DNA of 64,000 nt from Eleusine coracana subsp. coracana (lineage: Eukaryota > Streptophyta > Magnoliopsida > Poales > Poaceae): positions 75,380,403 to 75,444,402 of the forward strand of contig CM064426.1 of the NCBI GenBank assembly GCA_032690845.1, written 5' to 3'. The notes below the pieces were generated by a model. That model saw nothing but the letters and a program-made list of their open reading frames with translations. It was not told the origin of the DNA and made no database searches. This document shows, piece by piece, positions 11,942 to 23,297 of the stretch. How positions within the stretch are numbered: position 1 is the stretch's first letter; each line of letters opens with the position of its first letter. Made by a program: the position numbers and the translations under genes.

Positions 11942-12940
11942 GACTTCACCAACAAACATCAACATAGCCCAATTGTAACATTACCGGGCCACATATCTTT
12001 TGGGTAGTACGGTGTACTGAACAGAGAAGTCAGGACGAGTTCTGCTACGGCCTTCAACAAATGATGATGTACTTATCAGTTGTTCTGCAAATCATGTATA
12101 CATAGATAAGTAGATTAACTTATCTGCGGTAGGGTTCTGTATTTTGTTTACGCTAGGAGAAAAGAACTGTTGCCTTCGTCGCATAAAAAGGAAAAGAATT
12201 GTTGGCTTGGTTCCTTATTGATCATTGTGTCTGTCTCCCAAACACACAGCCTGGATTAGTGCAGAAGTGAGCTAAAAGTGGACTAAAAGACAAGAACACA
12301 TAGAGTAGAGTATAAAGACAAACTAACTGATTAAAGGAACGAAAAGGTACAGTTTAAGACAGCAAAAGGGTTGAAGTGTAAGTTAGGGGCTGTTTGGATT
12401 GAAGCCAACACAGCCACACAGGCCTTACAAAATGTTGGATTGGGCGAGGCACATGGTGCATTTGACAAGAACACCCATTTGAATATAGGGAGATCAGGTA
12501 AATTGTGCTTGAATATGTGCACCATTTGCAGCTGAAAATTGCTTCTGTACACAAACTATATAAAGCATGAAAACAAACAAAAATCAAAATACTGTTAAGA
12601 TTATGTAAAAAGTTGAACTTGAAGCACCACCCCCAAATTATATTAATTGGGATTTAGGTTATTCTTCGCAAATCATAAATTCACAATACTTATGAGCCGA
12701 CGCGAACGACTCGCTACGAGCATGAGCCAACGCGAACGTCACACATAAATTCGCCTCTTGTTTTTCAATATATAATATGAATATGATATTATGATGTGGT
12801 AGCTGGCGGATATTCAACACAAGTTGTAATTTCTATTGATACCCATGAAGTAATTTCTATATCAAGCAATCCCATTCCTTTTACGACATTGACCATTCTT
12901 TACTCCTTGCTTCACGCCCTTGCCACACTGTCGCCGCCAC
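11942..12940. other. Spacer upstream of the germin-like gene
   Basis: Roughly 1 kb of non-coding sequence that includes the upstream region of the germin-like gene. A short duplicated phrase (GAGCCGACGCGAACG-like, near 12694 and 12724) is present. No other gene signal is seen. Confidence 0.5.
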
Positions 12941-12941
12941 T

Positions 12942-12949
12942 TATTTATA
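12942..12949 (+). promoter_or_regulatory. TATA box of the germin-like gene
   Basis: TATTTATA lies 86-93 bp before the start codon at 13035, in an otherwise GC-richer stretch. This is a normal place for a plant core promoter with a short 5' leader. Confidence 0.55.
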
Positions 12950-13034
12950 TGTGTGACGAATCACAGGCAAAACGCAACGATAACAAGCAGCGAACGATTC
13001 TTCTCTCGTTCGTCAAATAAATCCGTCAGCAACC

Positions 13035-13791
13035 ATGGTTAGCGCATTGCTGCTGGCGTTCACTGCCGTTGCTCTCGGCGCCGGCCATGGCGCCGCATTC
13101 GACCCCAACCCTCTCCAGGACTTCTGCGTCGCCGATCCCACATCCAAAGGTGAATCATCATCTATTTGCACTCTCAGTAATCAGCAGTTGAGTACGCGCG
13201 CGACCTGTGCCTAGCAGATAGCCATATGATCTGACACGTCTACATCACATTATATATGCAGTGCACGTGAACGGGCAGCCGTGCAAGGACCCTGCAACCG
13301 TGGTCGCCGACGACTTCTTCTTCCCCGGCGTCGACAAGCCCGGCGACACCAACAGCCTCCGGTACGGGTTCTCCGCGCTGTCCGTGCAGATCCCCGGGCT
13401 GAACACGCTGGGCGCCTCGCACGCGCGCGTGGACGTGGCACCGGGCGGCGCGTTCCCGCCGCACTACCACCCGCGGGCGTCGGAGACGGCCGTGGTGATG
13501 GAAGGCAGCGTCTACTTCGGGTTCGTGACGTCGTACCCCGAGAACAAGCTGTTCGCCAAGGTGCTGCGCAAGGGCGACGTCTTCGCCGTGCCGCAGGGGC
13601 TCGTCCACTTCCTCTACAACAACGGCACGGAGCACGCCGCGCTGTACGCCACGCTCAGCAGCCAGAACCCGGGGCTGGTGCTCATCGGCGACGCGCTATT
13701 CGGGTCCGGACTCCCCGGCGACCTCCTCGCCAAGACGTTCCTCACGGACACGGAGACGGCCAACAAGATCGGGGCCAGGTTCCGGTCCTAG
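13035..13791 (+). CDS. GLP: Germin-like protein (two exons, 214 aa)
   Basis: Exons 13035-13149 and 13262-13791 join across a 112-bp GT-AG intron to give 214 residues, the normal germin-like length. Residues 1-20 form a hydrophobic secretion signal. Cys31 and Cys46 are placed for the N-terminal disulfide. The cupin follows, with box 1 PPHYHPRASE (His106, His108, Glu113) and box 2 GDVFAVPQGLVHF (His154), i.e. all four metal ligands. A sequon is seen at Asn159. Germin-like proteins are secreted, manganese-binding cupin oligomers of the cell wall; some have superoxide dismutase or oxalate oxidase activity, and which applies here cannot be told. Exon 2 is strongly GC-biased, as is common in grasses. 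The gene is tail to tail with DGAT1, stop to stop about 900 bp apart. Confidence 0.95.
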
Positions 13792-14693
13792 GACGCCGGC
13801 CGGAGGATGTGTACGATTTGCATGAATTGTGAAATAATAATCACGACCTAGTTCCAAAGTCGCGTTATTCTGCGAAAGCAAAGAGGCTTCTACGAACACA
13901 GTAAAATTGAGAAAATGTATTGTTTTCTTTTTTAAAAAGAACAAAAAATGTTTTTTCTTCTTCAGTTCAATGAACACGTGCCAATTCGGTCCAACTACTC
14001 TGCATCTCAAATGTTGGAGTCAATGGAGAATCCACCTAACTTTTATGGAGAATCGGTGATACTGCTTGATCTAGTCCTTGACAAAATTTTTTAAGAGAGA
14101 AGAGACAGGGTTCAGAAAAGAGAAGCCGACCAAATTTAATTTACAATCCAGCAAACATTTTAAAGATGATGAACCAAGCAATGACACAATTCGTCTCTAC
14201 CATTCAGCCTCTAACAGGCAGCATCATTTCACATTCAAAGCAGATGTAATTTCATTTTCGTCAGCATCCAAACATCAAATTCCTGAGACTACAAGGTCCC
14301 TTTTTCATATTAGCTGCCACATCGATACATCATACACGTATCAGACTACAGACATGCATACTGTTACAGGCCTGCTTATGTCCTCTGGTGCCATGGAGAG
14401 GATGGTGTTATAATGGCACTACACTACAGAGAGGAGCATCAAGCCCCAGATCCACAGTGCAAGGGGAACAAGAAAAAAAAAAGCCAGTGCATCAACAGAG
14501 TGAACCTTATGTATACATATACAAGGTTGCGATGAGGTTAGCCATCATACAGATGGAAATCGTGATGGTCTCCGGCATTTCCATAGAACACTAGAAGGCC
14601 ATGGCTAGGTAATTGGGCCAATACAGTTTCCTAGAGATTATTGCTCCAGATTCCAGGATCAAAAGTGGGACATACCAAATGATTTATGAAACT
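13792..14693. other. Convergent spacer with the 3' UTRs of germin-like gene and DGAT1
   Basis: The two genes converge here. Sequence just after 13791 contains AATAATAAT-type polyadenylation-like signals for the germin-like gene. The stretch next to 14693 is the probable DGAT1 3' UTR, but I cannot place its end. Short open frames (14078-14594) have no recognisable domain and probably lie in the DGAT1 UTR. Confidence 0.5.
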
Positions 14694-17600
14694 TCATCTT
14701 GACTTCTCAATCCGATTCATCACATCATGATAATACAAGAGAACACACATAGGCTGCCCATATATGCAGAAAAAGAACCAAAAGATCATGTTGCCAACCT
14801 AAAAAGATAATAACATAGATTAGAACAGGTTCACATCGAGGAGGAATAGTAACTACAGAAACAAGAAAAATATGGCTACCATTGTGTCTCTGAATTTATT
14901 TTTGAGGTATGATGTCAATATGATAAGGGGAATCTGTTGATAAGAAAGAGAGAGATGTGTCAGAACAGGCCAAATGAGAATACATGATGGAATCTAGTAA
15001 TCTTCTTCGTGACGGATATCTTCAACATTGTATACAAGATGAGGCTAATAAGACAGCAGACTACCCAGAGACAAGGAGAACTACTAAGAACATAAAATGT
15101 GTGATATAGTCCATTGAATGTCACAAAATTACCTGCAGCATGATTCCTAAGAAAGCCCAAAACTTGAGTATGCGGCAGGGAACAGCAACACAGAGCTGGC
15201 ATACAATCACATGAAAATACATCATAATTTGCTTAGATTTCCTAAATTCCAAATTATCGAACAGTATAATAAATAACATTTATTGATGCAACATCATAGC
15301 TTGTAAGCTCATAAGAGAAGTTGAAATGGTCAGATGAGCATATTTAACAACAGAAAAGTGCTTTAAAAACCCAACATGGATAGAAAAATTGAGAGCGGGA
15401 TTACCTCGTGGAGTACAGCAGATATAAAGAACGATATAAAAACGGCAACTTCCTGTAAAAAAAATAGCATAGCGGACATCTCAATATAACAACAACAATG
15501 AAAGCACACAATACCAGACGTAACAGAGTATACATCTACAAAATATTTTACAATTGGCAGTTGACATTGCTGTTACTATGGCCATCTAGGAACTGAAGGT
15601 AACTCAGTTGTTAAGGGTGTGGATGTACACCCTGACCACCCAAGTTCAGGTCCTTTTTGACACAAATTTGGATGCCTAGTTCTTCTTAATGGAAAGCACC
15701 TACTTCCTCCTAGATTGGTTGAGTTTGTTTCATTAATATGGCCAGCTGATACAAAAAATCAGCTTATTGCTCAAACAATTAAAACCATTGTTTGTTACTG
15801 GCCTCATACAGATTTCACTACCTAAACTTTAGTTGCTCAGTGCAGAATTTCCTAGGGAAAAAGAGGGAATAGCAACGGCTCTACTAGGCAAACATTGAGA
15901 ATGCAGCTACAGTTTAGTTTAATGTTCATGTGATGCAATCCATTTATTGTACACGTGAATCATGGTAATAAGTTCATATCGTATTGACAGAAGTTTTACC
16001 TTTGATATACCATTTCGCATGCACGGAAAGTATACATGGCGAACAATCCATTTATGCACAGGCTGTAAAAATGCAGACAGTAATAGTCATCATATATTTG
16101 GCCCAACAAAACAATAGTAGATAGCATTATAAACAGGTATACAAATTAATACTATGTTCATTTCTTTACTTTCTTTTACCTACTTGTAGCTTAGCATCTT
16201 TTTGCATAGCAAAAGGGATTTTAAGATTCCTCTTTTCCAATAGTATTACATTACATTGGCCTGACCATTTTTCATGCTTTTGCTTTCAAGTGGCTATGTT
16301 TACCTTCAACTGTGTATATCATGTCTGAATACACATCTACCGTTGTTTTAAACAGAAGAAAAGGCTCGATTAAAAAAAACAAAATAGCAGACTTACCATG
16401 TTCCATTTCCTCCAATACTGATTCCATCCAAGTACACCAGCACATGCAGGGGAAGCAAACATCACACAAAACCTTAGTACTGCTTGAAAGCTTCTTTTCT
16501 ATACTGAACAAATCAATATGGATTAAAACTTGTATTTTACCTCATCAATTGTTTTTGCATTCCACCAGTCTTTGTAGAATTCACGATCACCAAATCGAAG
16601 AATCTCAGCAAGTATATTTAACCTTAGATTAAAAATAATGTAAGTTCAATGCAGATTTGCGTATTGCAACAGGGATAAAAAAAAAATTCTTCCAGTGCTT
16701 TTTTTTAGGGATGGTTTTCCTATTTGAATGTGTAAATAGAAGGGTGATTTGCATGGTTGCCCCTGATTCTGTGAATATAAGGGTGATCTGTGATTGCATG
16801 TTTGAGCCTATAGGTGCACATTTGCCCCTGTTTTTCATGAGAAAACAGGGGCAAACGTGCCATTTATTTACAAATGCAGAGGCAAAAGTATCAAGTTGAA
16901 AAACAAGGGAAAACGTGCAATTAGTGATCAACATATAGCAAATAAGCAATTATCTCTAAATAGAAAGGGGAGTTTACCATAGATGGAAAAAGCAGTAGAA
17001 CATGCAAAGCCAGAAGTAAACATTTGGTAATGAGAGCTTTAAAACAGTCTCTACAGCATCAAGTAATCCTCCTTTAAGCGGATGTTGAGAGTTCACAACA
17101 ATTGGATTGATGTACTGCAAGTTTATAACAACAACAAATGATAATAAACACGAGGATATTTACAGCATATATAGTGTATCTGGACAACTTACTTGTTCAA
17201 TAATGAATCCTTGGACGCCAGTGAAAATCAAGTACAGAATAATTTGACGAACAAGCCAACCTTTACGAATATGTGAAGTTCGAGGATAGCTTGGCTGCAA
17301 GAATAATAGAAAAATAAATTATTTTTTGAAAGTTTGTGACCTTGTAAGCTCTTCTTCAGAGGCTAATCAGATATCAGTAATAAAGTAAATAAATATCTCG
17401 AAAAATGTAGAATATTGTCAATAACTGTTAGTAAAGTTGACTACTAACTTGAGTCTAAAATTTCAGTTTTGACCGATGAATGGTAGAATATAGATTAGTG
17501 TTCTATCCACGAGTCACAAAAAAATTCACCAGGCATATAAGTAGCTTGAAGCCTATCAGAGACAGGCCCAAACTGTAAGCAAAGACAATAATAACAACAA

Positions 17601-20600
17601 TAAAGCCTTTAATCCCAAGCAAGTTGGGGTAGGCTAGAGATGAAATCCACAAGAGCCAAACATATGGACAATCAAATCAAACAAACAAAGGAAGATGGAA
17701 AGGAAGAAAAGTGGGTGGAAAAGGGCAATAAGAACCAAACAAAAAGGGTAAAAGAGGAGGGAACCGAAAATCAAGGTTCTGGCACATGAATTGCGCTTCC
17801 ACGTTCTCCTATCTATAGCAAATGACCAAGTGTCAAGTACTGACTAGATTCAAAAACAAACATATAATTATAAATAAATTAATGTGCAAATACATTAATA
17901 TGAAATTGTAGTTTGTAGATCAGGTGCAGATGACCAAAATTTCATGTGCCTTACTAAAAAGAAGATAACCTGCAGAACATCTTTCTGTTCTTTGTTCAAA
18001 TTAATTAGGAAAATGCCACCATACAGATTCATTAAAACAATGATAGATGGACGGTAGGCAGGATGCAGGACAATATGCAAAAGTATCCTGATACAAATAA
18101 CCAACTTTTAGAATTTCTGGTTGCGATGATCAGAAAATTACCTGATAACAGAGTGTTGGAGCCATCATGAAATATATGAGACTTCCTAAAGTTGGTGGTT
18201 GTAGATTATCAACATCAGCAGCACTGAGTTCATCATCAACCTAATAGAAGAGGCATGTCAATGTAGCGGTTGCAGTGGTGACTGGTGAGAGGTGTTTCAC
18301 ATATTTCCCTACTTATAGCCTACTAGTCCTCAAGTAAATCAGAAGCAAAAAGATGGAAAAAGTGTATTCCAGTCAAAAAAGGATGGAAAAAGTAGGACAT
18401 ATTGTCTACCTTCTTCCCGCTCATGATCAATTTCCTTATATCATGGTTCGTATGTGCAAAAGACACAAGCTTCAGCCAAACAATGCAGGCAATAAATATC
18501 AACAGAAAGCCGGATAAAACTGCTGAATCACACCTGAACCAAGTTACAGGGTTCGATATTAAAACAATGCAAAAGGACACCACATTCTTGCAAAAGCTTA
18601 TCTTAGAAAATTTCCAGATGCTGCTGTTTAACATAAAGGTCCTAGTAGCTTCATATTTGCTAAAAAGCATATTTGCAGATACATTGTTTTCTACTTCTTG
18701 TTGAAAAGTTAGATGCCAATCTCTCGCCGCACAGCCACGACAAGTGCATAAATGTTCGGTTGCATATACTTACTTAAGAATCACAAGTGTTGGATATACA
18801 ATTTCGGCTGTTGTAAGAATGATATGTAGACAGATGGCAACCTGCAAGAAGTGAAATCATAACAATTGAAAGGAAGATAACAAAACATTAGAAGAAATAA
18901 TAACAAAAGGGACCTCATGACAGATTATATCCACAACTCCAGTACAGAAGAATGTATAAAATTTGAAGACATATTACCGAAAGGGGCTTTGTGATGGTTT
19001 TTATTAAATGCAATGAATAGTCCACAATTCTTTATAGAGTACAGAAAAAACTATAAAACTTAACCAAGAAACGTACATCAGAAAAATAAGGTGCATAGCT
19101 AAGAGATCTCTGCTTACAGAATCAGTAATAACTTTGTTGAATGCCAGCTTTTCGACTGCAAATGCACCAAGAGAGAAAGCACCTAGACTAAGGCTGGAAC
19201 CAAAAAAGAAAATAAAAAGCTTATATCAGTTTCAGAGAACAGAAGCCATTAGAGAGCATCAAAGAACAGCAGAGAATATTACCAACACATGAGCAATGGC
19301 CAGTCGCGCAGTGATTTATCATTGAACCAAAAGCCAGCTCTTATTAATAAGCCATACTGCAAAAACCATTAGGAGAAGAAAACTCAAATAAATATATTAC
19401 ATGCCGACAAGCTAGATGAGGAAAGAGTTAGTAGCAAAGGGTTTCACGGTGCAGTGGTAAAGGAAAGAGTTAGTAAGAACCTTCATTAAGTTCTCGATAA
19501 TAAGCCTGCCGTTCACTGCAACCAGAACAACAATGCATAGGTTGAAGAGGCCTGCATGACTCTGTTACGAATTAGAATGTACTAGTATCAGAGGTAAGGT
19601 TTCCAAGACGCTGGAAGGTGTAACATCCAGAAAATGATGCTTTGAAGAACAGAGGACAAAGATTCAAATGCACTCGAGCACAGTATTACTACAAAAGCAC
19701 AAGTGTTATAAAATATAACAACCTCTTCTTGTGAGCAGAAGAATTGTTTCTTTTTTTTTAATTGTTGTGAGCTGAGGCATATGTATGGTACAGTGTGTAC
19801 GGTGCGTCTAAAAGTGATCAGGTGGTTTAAACACACAACAACCAACCATCATGATGTAACTTCAATACTTTATCCGACGCATGCATTTCCCCAGACGAAA
19901 CAAGGCAACTCATGAACCACGCAATTGATATGTACAGTACTCCTAGACAGAACTAAATCTCGAATTCCAAACTGCTAAACAAATACCCGAGCCAGTTTCC
20001 TAGTACTCTGTCCCAGGTCTCCGGAAACAAAACGCTCTGTCGCTTCTCACACGCATCAGCAACACGCGATGTTAACCTTCCCCTCCCATAGTCCCATGTG
20101 CGCACTAAAATGGAAAGGGGCGGATCACCTTTATCACACGGGCACTGGGAAACTACCGGATTATTATTATGGTTACACGACAGTGGGTTTTGATGAAATT
20201 AAGCCGCTCCAGCACCAAATAATTCCACGAACAGCTAGCGCGGCAGCAAAATGGACCCAGCTCTAACCTGTTTGAAGATGGCGTCGGAGCTGAGGGGGCT
20301 CTCCTTGGCCTTCCGGTGCACGGGCGCCGCCGCGCGGAAGGTGAACGCGGCGAACTCCGCTCCGCGTCCGGGCCTCTCCCCGCCCCCGCCCCCGCCCCCG
20401 CTCCCGCCGGACGGGGCGTCCCCGTCGGAGTCGCGGCGGCGGGAGGAGGACGAGGACGACGAGGGCTCCCCGGGACCGGACTCGTCCCCGGAGTCGGCCG
20501 CGAAGCTGGCCCGCGCGGCCGCCGCGGCGCGCCGGCGCAGCGCGGCGACGAAGCCCTGGGCCGCGGAGTCCACGCCCCGCGGGCGCGGAGGGCGGCGGTG

Positions 20601-20630
20601 GGCCGCCGGCGGCCCGTCGGAGTCCGCCAT
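14694..20630 (-). CDS. DGAT1: Diacylglycerol O-acyltransferase 1 (16 exons, 519 aa)
   Basis: Exons (high to low): 20630-20268, 19561-19481, 19356-19283, 19193-19118, 18841-18774, 18533-18410, 18240-18142, 17294-17193, 17114-16978, 16622-16541, 16417-16397, 16062-16000, 15452-15405, 15195-15133, 14933-14880, 14798-14694. All introns are GT-AG and phases join to 519 codons plus stop. DGAT1 is an ER membrane-bound O-acyltransferase that makes triacylglycerol from diacylglycerol and acyl-CoA. Residues 1-100 are the variable, disordered acyl-CoA-binding N-terminus with a poly-Ser and a poly-Gly run. ESPLSSDAIFKQSHAG marks the start of the conserved domain. FYKDWWN (390-396) and the catalytic-type His445 in SAVLHE are intact. 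Sixteen exons and this length fit plant DGAT1. Exon 11 has only 21 nt. The start was chosen because MADSDG opens the frame with no better upstream ATG; an upstream in-frame extension to 20762 exists but looks like 5' UTR. Confidence 0.97.
16815..16860. repeat. Intronic hairpin in DGAT1 intron 9
   Basis: GCACATTTGCCCCTGTTTTT pairs with the following AGAAAACAGGGGCAAACGTGC across a CATG loop. It is a near-perfect inverted repeat of about 20 bp per arm. It lies between exons 9 and 10 of DGAT1 and may be the core of a small fold-back insertion. Confidence 0.8.
17580..17660. repeat. SINE-like repeat piece in DGAT1 intron 7
   Basis: An AATAACAACAATAAAGCC tract is followed by CCCAAGCAAGTTGGGGTAGG and CTAGAGATGAAA. 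From memory this phrase is widespread in plant genomes and associated with SINE-type repeats. The full element boundaries are not clear. Confidence 0.45.
20380..20412 (-). repeat. GC-only microsatellite in DGAT1 exon 1 (poly-Gly run)
   Basis: On the coding strand, several GGGGGC units follow each other and encode a glycine run in the disordered N-terminus. Four or more G-runs separated by one base meet the usual G-quadruplex pattern in the mRNA sense. Confidence 0.8.
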
Positions 20631-20815
20631 TGGAACGTGGGACCCGGGGGCTCGGACGGGTGGTAGGGTCAGGCACCTGTGTCTGCGTCTCCTCACCTCC
20701 GTGGACGCGTTGGCATCTCGATTCGGGAGGTGGAGACACGAGACGTCCAGGCGAGGGAGCAACGCGGCGGCAGTGACGTAGCGGCGAGGATGGCTTCATT
20801 TACACGTCGGGCCCT

Positions 20816-21006
20816 AAGGTGAGCCCACATGTCGGTGACTGGAGGTAGGGAGGAAGATTCGTCAGTGCCGGCTGGATTCCTTCGTCCACTGGCGCACGGG
20901 GTCGTAAAATAAGGTGGAGCCCATGTGTCCGTGACCAGGAAGTGGAGAGGAAGATTCTTCAGTGGCGGGTGGTTATTCCTTCGTCGAGCTGCGGCAGGTA
21001 GCGTAA
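20816..21006. repeat. Tandem duplication in the DGAT1 upstream region
   Basis: Two imperfect copies of a roughly 95-bp unit start at 20816 and 20911. Both open AAGGTG-AGCCCA, share GAGGAAGATTC and CAGTG, and contain ATTCCTTCGTC. They lie about 190-380 bp upstream of the DGAT1 start codon (minus-strand gene), in its proximal promoter or 5' UTR. Confidence 0.75.
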
Positions 21007-22080
21007 ACTGGTTAGAGCATTTACAAGAGTTCTCTAATAAGTATTTTTAAATTAAATTATTGATATTTATTATAAAAATTATTTTTTAATATTTTTTTAA
21101 ACAATTTTTTATTTTTATTTTCTTCCTAAATTATCCTTAGATGTAGATAAAATAAAAAAATAATTCGGGGTCTCCAATCCCTCTTAGCGCCTCGGCAGCA
21201 ATATTTATGCCATTCTCCGTCCGAGCGTTCTCGCACGTGGCCACCAGCTCACGCAGCTTCTATTAGAACAAAGGGAAATCAATGAAAATATCGAAGGAAT
21301 GGCTTGTGGAAGAAAGTTTAGCAAATTGCTGCATGGAATGCAACGTGCTTGTCAATTCAGGCAAGGAGTGATTTCCTTCACAAAACACACGAAATAAAAA
21401 ATCTAGTTCAAGCTCTGTTTTATGTAAGCCCGAGACATTGATCAATTTGAAACCTAATTATTAGAAGAAGGGGGAAATAAGGCTCGTTAATGAAACACAA
21501 TCTAGATTTGCATGTTTGTCAATGCAGTAGCAAAGCTAGCGGTCCAGCAACCCGAGTGCCACTGCATGAGTGGTGTCAAAAATTATGCTTGGATGGTGCC
21601 ATTTAGGTGAAATATTAGTGCTAAATCACTGAATTTAGCTATTCATTATGGTGCCATGACACTCGGTAGGCTCTATGTAGCTTCGCGCATATGTACACGA
21701 CAGTTTTTCACTATTTTTCTCGGTTATTGCATGGATCGCCGTCGAGGCAGCCCTTGGCCATTTAATGGAGTAAATTATCAATTCTACCACAAGGGATTGT
21801 TATAGTCATTCGCGTGAGCAACTAATCGTCCGAAATAACATGCGCTTACACATTGCGGCCACCACAAAATACGATAATCTTGCCAACCGTACATACACCT
21901 GGAGCTATCACCGCCTCAAGTGGTGGGCCTAATTAACGTCTTGTCGGCGCCAATCTGGTGGCAGGCTGCGAGTATTTCATTTGCTAAATTGGTCTCTATA
22001 CTTGCTGGATCAGTAACAATAATTGTTTTAAATATACTATAAACTCTTATTGGTAACAACTTTTATATATTTATTATATA
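21007..22080. other. Intergenic stretch upstream of DGAT1
   Basis: About 1.1 kb with no reading frame I can support. It starts with a very AT-rich block (21010-21160). No repeats with clear boundaries are seen. Confidence 0.5.
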
Positions 22081-22084
22081 TATA

Positions 22085-22400
22085 TATAATATTTTATAAC
22101 TCCTATTTGACACAATGTCTAAAATACGCTATTTAGCATCATGCAAAGTTTTATGATCACTGTCAAAATATTTATAATTGTGAGAACAAAATCTGTAAAT
22201 TTTATGGTCATGGTGTGAAAAGATTTATGGTTGTGAATAAAGTTTTATGGTCATGGGTGTGAATTTTCATACTTTTATGGTCACGGATAAACTTTTATGG
22301 TTGTGAATGAAAGTTTATTGTCATCATGGTGCTAAATAACTACTTAACATGCATTGTTATGGTGCTAAATAATTATTTAACGCGCAGGACCCTACTGCAT
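22085..22400. repeat. Degenerate short-repeat region with inverted ends
   Basis: Repeated TTTTATGGTCATGG and TTTATGGTTGTGAAT phrases alternate across 22140-22310. Two direct copies of GGTGCTAAATAA-TA-TTAAC follow (22330-22380). The left end (TATTTAGCATCATG) is the inverted counterpart of GGTGCTAAATA on the right. This looks like a decayed MITE, but no target duplication is readable. Confidence 0.5.
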
Positions 22401-23297
22401 TTTACATAAAAAAATTATATATTTATATCTACATGACTTAATTTGTTAGTTTTTTGTGATTTGTCAAAATCAAAGAAGACTGAGTCTATCAAGTCAAGTA
22501 AAGATGATTTGTGGTTCTATTGCAAGGTTCACATATTTACTTTATGTATTTGAACTATTATAGAAAGAATAATTAGCAATAAAGTTAACACTCATCAGGA
22601 GTTAAACACCAGAAACTAATTGGTGAATCTTTTTAATAAAAAATCTAATCAATTGAGTAACACTCGCTATATAAAAAGTATATTAGGAAAATAGAATTGT
22701 AGGAAGGGTCATTGCTGTCCTTTATAAATACAAATTCGCCAGCTTAGAGTTGGAGAAAAGAGATGTATGAGAAGATAAGTATTTCATGAATGATTTACAA
22801 AAGTGGAAGAGGCTCTTATCAGATTTACAAAAGTGGAAGAGGCTAAGTATTTCATGAACGATTTACAAAAGTAGATTATAACAGTATAGCTCATAATATA
22901 TAAGCTAGAGGAGCTTATTGGATTATAGCGATCCGATGTTTTGTTTTAAACATATAAATAACAAGTTGAATTATTTAATCTAGAGTGGGAAACAAATATG
23001 GGCTAAGTCAAAATATCTACGGGTCACCCATTTTTAGCCATGTTAAGTATGGTCTGGTGGTGATGGGACATCGATCCCTCAAAAAAAAAAAATGTGTAGT
23101 ACTATGGATGTGTGGCACATGTCAAGCTGTGATCGATGCGGCTGGGAAGAGAGGTGGACCTCGCTTGGTTGTTGATTCGCATTCACGGGGCCCAAAAAAA
23201 AATCGAAATGTTGATGTTGCATCGAGAGCCCCTGATTCCAAATCTATCCGTCTACATTTATACGTGTCGAGATCATTTACATGTACATTGGGCGATC
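22401..23297. repeat. Intergenic stretch with a three-copy tandem repeat
   Basis: ATTTACAAAAGT occurs three times between 22793 and 22875. Two of the copies extend through GGAAGAGGCT, and two carry an upstream TATTTCATGAA-GATTTAC phrase. The rest (to the stop of the next gene at 23298) includes an A-run preceded by CTGGTGGTGATGGGACATCG (about 23054), perhaps a SINE tail. No other gene is supported. Confidence 0.55.

Noticed and set aside
20235..20799. Plus-strand and alternative minus-strand frames over DGAT1 exon 1
   Set aside because: Explained by the GC-only composition of the exon. Only the frame that joins exon 2 continues as DGAT1.
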